Of a stretch of DNA of 64,000 bases, positions 59,234 to 64,000 are shown one piece after another. How positions within the stretch are numbered: position 1 is the first letter of the stretch; the number at the start of each line of letters is the position of its first letter. The notes beneath the pieces are model-generated. The model did no database searches. It was not told the DNA's origin and saw only the letters and a program-made list of their open reading frames with translations. Origin of the DNA: Scylla paramamosain (lineage: Eukaryota; Arthropoda; Malacostraca; Decapoda; Portunidae); contig NC_087151.1 in the NCBI RefSeq assembly GCF_035594125.1, positions 23,040,079 to 23,104,078 on the forward strand, given 5' to 3'. Position numbers and translations under genes: made by a program.

Positions 59234-62200
59234 TGATACCCAAAAAAAAAAAAAATACACACACAAAAAATGCTTTTGTTGGTATTCTTTTTCTCGATAT
59301 AGAGAGCTATTCATGTGTTGCAACTTTTTGGTACCTAAGAAGCTCAAAAAAAAAAAAAAACACTCGTTATACACGTTTCTCATAATGTCCCTTCGTTTCC
59401 CCATAAAAGGTTGTTTCCGTGCATTTTGTCGTTTTAGTACCTAATGTGCTCAAACACACTCACAAGAGAAGTTTTTGGTAACTTTGTTCATTTTATTCAA
59501 ACCACATTCTTTGTATGCATTTTGATGTGTTGGTACCAAGCAATGTGAAAAACACTTAAAACACAAGTCTTTGGCAATGTTTTTCTTCATATGGAGTGGT
59601 TTACACGCATTTTATTGTTTTGATATGTATGTTAAAATATTAAGTTCAAAAACACCTATTATATGTGAGCGGTGTTTTACATGCTTTTTAGCATTTTGCT
59701 ATGTAGGTAGTCCATAAACACATAACACTTAAATTTTAATTTTCGTAATGTTCTTTTGCATTAGAATATATGGTGTTTTCTATGTATTTTCGCATTTTTG
59801 TGCAATCTATATGTAGATTGCTCTTCATGCCTTTTAGAGTTTAGTTCCTTAAGGTCAATGACACTCATAATACACGCGTCTGGTAGTTCCGTTCTTTTCA
59901 CCATATAGGGTACTATGCATGCATTTTATCGCTTCTGTACCTAATAAGCTCAAAAACACTAAAAAAAAACATTTTTGGTAATGTTATTCTGTTTTTCCAT
60001 AAAGTGTTTTTAACATGCGTTTTAGCATTTTGATACGTAAGAATCTTCTCATCAATGAAAAGAAAGTTTTTTGGAAATATTGTTTTGTATTCCAATATAG
60101 GGTGCTTTCCATGGATTTTAGTGTTTGCTGCCTAACACGCTAAAACAAAACAAAAAAAAAAAAACACTAAAAAGACACGTCTCTGGTAATGTCGTTTCGC
60201 TTTCCCATATACAGTGCTGGATTTTGACGTTTTGATTCTTAACATTGTCAAAACAAAAAAAAAATAAATAAATAAAAACTCAAAATGCATGTTTTTGGTA
60301 AAGGTGTTCTGTTTCTCCATATATAATATTATTCACGCGTTTTTTTTATTCTTGGTGCCTAAAAATCTCAAAAAACATACATACACGTTTCTGATAATAT
60401 CATTTATTTCATCATATAGAGTAATATCCACGTATTTTGATGTTTCCCTACATAATAAGCTCAAAAATACTGGAAACATGCATTTTTACTGATGTTATTG
60501 TGTTTCCTCATAAAGGCTCTTTTGCATGCGTTTAGTGTTACGATACGGAAGAAGCTGAAGAAAAAAAGAACTCAAAAAATACGTTTTCGGTTATGTTTTC
60601 CATTTTAATACAGGGTGCTTTACATATTTTTAAGCATTTTCGTACCTAACACACTCAAAGATACTCAAAAGACACTTTTCTGGTAATGTCATTTCGTTTC
60701 CTAAATATAGTGCTTTGCATGGATTTTGGCGTTTTAGTATCTAACAATTTGAAAAAAAAAATGAAAATAAATATTTTTGATAATGATGTGTTTCTCCTTA
60801 TAAAGTGCTATTCACGCGTTTTATAGTTTTGGTACCTAAAAAGTTCAAAAGCACTCATAATACACGCTTCTCGTAATGTCTTTTCTTTCCGTTTATAACG
60901 TATTTTGCGTGCATTTGGTGTTTTGGTACCTGGTAATTTTGTTCTGCTTTAGCGTTTTGGTACCAAAGAAGCTAAGAAACACTTATAATACACGTTTCTT
61001 ATAATATCGGTTTATTTTGTATATAGGGTTGTTTGCATGCATATTGGCGTTTTTATACGTAACAAGCTCAAAAACACTGAAAAGACACGTTTTTTGGTAA
61101 TTCCGCATTGTTTACCTGTATAGAATGCTTCGCATGCTTTTTAACGTTTTGGTACTTAACAATGAGAAAAAAAAACACTCAAAATACACCTTTTTTTGTA
61201 ATGTTGCTCTTCTTTTATATATAGAGTAATATTCAAGCGTTTTTCTGTTTGGGTACCAAAGAAGCTCAGAAAAACTCATTATGCACGTCTCTCATAATGT
61301 CCTTTCGTTTACCCATATAGAGTGGTTTGCATGCATTTTGACGTTTTAGTACCTAACGAGCTCAAACACACAATACACGTTTTTGGAATTTTTTTTTTTT
61401 TTTTTGTGTGTTTCTTCAGATGAGTTGCTTTGTATGCATTTTGGCGTTTTGTTAATTAATAAAGTGAAAAACACCTAAAACGCACAATTTTGGTAATGTT
61501 CTGTATCTCCCTATAGTTTTTTTTTCACACGTTTTAGTGTTTTGGTACCTAAGCTCAGAAATACTCATTATACACGTTTCTGCTAATATCATTTAGTTTC
61601 CCAATATAGGCGTTTTTCTATGTAAGTAGTAAAAAAAAAAAAAAAAAACTCAATTCACGATTTCGGTAATGTTATTCCGTTCGACCATAAAGGGTGTTTT
61701 GCATGCGTTTGAGTATTTTGGTATGGAAGCTTAAAAACATATAAGCTACGTTTTTGTTAGTCATGATTTCTATTCCCATATAGGGTGCTTTCCATGCTTT
61801 GTAACGTTTTCGTGCCTAATATTTTCAAAAAAACTCAAAAGACACGTTTCTGGTTTTCATTACCTCATATGCCTCATATGCCTCATATGCCATATTACCT
61901 CATCAGTTTTTGATGCATTTTGGAGTTTTGATTATTGACACTGTGAAATACTCTCAAAATGCACGTTTTTCGTAATGTTCTGTTTGTCTATATTAAATGA
62001 TATTCACGCGTTTTAGCATTTTGGTATCTAAAAATCTAAAAAGAAGCACTCATAAAGCACGTTTCTGATAATATCGTTTTGTTTCATCATAGATTGTATT
62101 TTTCATGCATTTGGACGTTTGTGTTCCTAAGAAGTTAAAAATACTCAAAGTACACATTTCTAGAAATGTTATTCTGTTTCTCCATTAGAATGTTTTGCAT

Positions 62201-62436
62201 GCGTTTTAGTATTTTGGTACGTAAGAAGGTCTAAACACTCCAAAGAAACGTTTTTGGTAATGTTTTGTTGCCATATAGGGTGGTTTCTATGCATTTTTAA
62301 TGTTTTGGTGTCCAACACGCTCGAAAACATTGAAACGACACATGTCATCTCGTTTCACCATATACAGCATGCATTTTGGCGTTTTAGTACCTAACGTAGT
62401 AAAAAAAAAAAAAAAACTAAATATATATATAAAAAA

Positions 62437-62721
<285 letters not shown>

Positions 62722-63028
62722 CATAATACACGTTTCTCGTAATATTTTTTTTCGTTTCTCCCTATAAGGTGCTTTGTATATACTTTTGCGTTTTGGTATC
62801 TAACAATGTAAACTGCGCTCAAAACAAACGTTTTTGGTAATTTTTTGTTTCTCAATATAAAGTGCTATTTACGCGTTTTAGCATTTTGGTACTTGAGAAG
62901 CTTAAGAACATTAATAATAAACATTTCTTTTAATATCATTTCATTTCCGAAATAGATTATTTTTTCATGCAATCTAGCATTTTTGTATGTAACAAGCTGA
63001 GAACACTGAAAATATACGTTTTTTGGAG

Positions 63029-64000
63029 CCACAAATGTCCCCAGGGTGGAATGAACTTCTGATAATGATTCTAAGTGTATTGACACCCCCGTCAACTTTT
63101 TCTTTATTAACTTCTGCAACATTCGCGGTCTAAGATTTAATTTTCAATCAGTAGAACACCACCTCTCCTCTTCTAAACCTCATTTTTTTTTCCTCACTGA
63201 AAATCAGGTATCTGAGGCAAGTGAGAGTAGGCCCTTTTTCTTTTCCCTCCTACTTTCTCTATCCTCATTTTCAATTCAAAACTGGATGTTGCGTTGCGTG
63301 CGAAACGACATAACCTGCTCTCGTGCCCACGCTCTTGAATCTTCTGAGTTTTCCACCATCTGGCTACGACTTCAGAGTCGCTCTCAAACTAAATTCAGAT
63401 GTGCTGTATAAATCTCACCTAACTCCTCTGACTACAAGAAATTCTTTGACTACTTAACTTCCAAAGTGAAGCATATTCTTACTCTCTTCCCTTTTGCAGA
63501 GATCTCCATTCTTGGAGACATCAATGTTCACCACCAGCTTTGGCTTTCCTCTCTCTTCACTGACCATCCTGTTGAACTAGCCTTCTATTTGCTATCCTCC
63601 ACGACCTAGAGCAATTGGTGCAACACCATACTCGTATTCCTGACCGTTTTGGAGATACGCCTAACATTCTTGACCTTTTCCTCACCTCTAATCCTTCTCC
63701 ATATGCTGTCACCCTCTCTTCTCCGTTGGGCTCTTCCGATCACAATTTCATATCTGTATCTTGTCCTATCGCTCCAATCTCTCCTCAGGATCCCCCTAAG
63801 CGAAGGTGCCTCTGGCGTTTTGCCTCTGCTATTTGGGGAACCTGAGGAGGTATTTTGCTGATTTTCCTTGGAATAACTACTGCTTCCGAGTCAGAGACCC
63901 ATCTTTGTGTGCCAAACGCATAACAGAGGTGATAGTGTCTGTCATGGAGGCATACTTTCCTCACTCTTTTTCTCGACCTAAACCTTCCAAACCTTGGTTT
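63029..64000 (+). mobile_element. Non-LTR retrotransposon copy 6, endonuclease part, runs off the window
   Basis: Duplicate of copy 4's first part with the same joint to satellite. The endonuclease shows 'FFINFCNIRGLR' near 63100, 'AEISILGD' near 63498 and '[10 protein letters not shown]' near 63737. It has frame changes and a TGA at 63843-63845, and continues past position 64000, where the piggyBac insertion present in copy 4 can be looked for. Confidence 0.85.

Overview
This is a eukaryotic, AT-rich, almost gene-free heterochromatic window. The long (AT)n, (GA)n, (CA)n and (AAT)n tracts, and a non-LTR retrotransposon family whose wording I associate with decapod crustaceans, suggest a decapod, perhaps a brachyuran crab. 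That taxon is inference from memory and was not searched.

Most of the window is a diverged satellite with a monomer of about 95 bp. Each monomer carries a GGTACC or ACGTACC core next to AAAACGC(T/C)AAAA(C/T)GCATG. There are two arrangements. 'Family B' looks like a five-monomer higher-order repeat of about 460-490 bp (1-1940, 21555-35842, 45680-49327, 53051-54160, 55080-63028). 'Family A' looks like a longer unit of about 1 kb (1945-5298, 7577-11480, 14207-17977, 44340-45655). The orientation flips several times. Three of the array edges coincide with something else: an inverted copy of 9396-10698 at 44340-45655, a 24-bp near-palindrome at 45656-45679, and a direct segmental duplication (45662-50274 and 59585-64000).

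Six copies of a Jockey/X-element-like non-LTR retrotransposon (endonuclease plus reverse transcriptase) lie between the satellite blocks: 5299-7576 (+), 11482-14206 (-), 17978-20308 (+, interrupted by a 937-bp insertion), 49328-53050 (+, interrupted by a piggyBac-type element with TTAA duplications at 50870-52127), 54291-55075 (-) and 63029-64000 (+). All are broken.

The most informative segment is 35843-44339, an 8.5-kb decayed Polinton/Maverick (adintovirus-like) element read on the minus strand. In order it has protein-primed family B DNA polymerase, packaging ATPase (intact), retrovirus-like integrase with a C-terminal chromodomain, a small pX-like protein, an unnamed Polinton protein, a macro-domain-like protein, a penton-like capsid protein, a small glycine-rich pVI/pX-like protein, and the N-terminus of a second capsid protein cut off at the element edge. 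ATPase/integrase, integrase/pX and pX/next gene overlap through ATGA-type stop-start junctions. Such an element would replicate its DNA with its own polymerase, integrate with the integrase and package into a capsid; this copy has many stops and frame changes and cannot do so as it stands.

The only plausible host coding sequence is a cysteine-rich terminal exon at 21058-21208, preceded by an AG acceptor and surrounded by microsatellites. I see no rRNA or tRNA genes, CRISPR arrays or convincing promoters.
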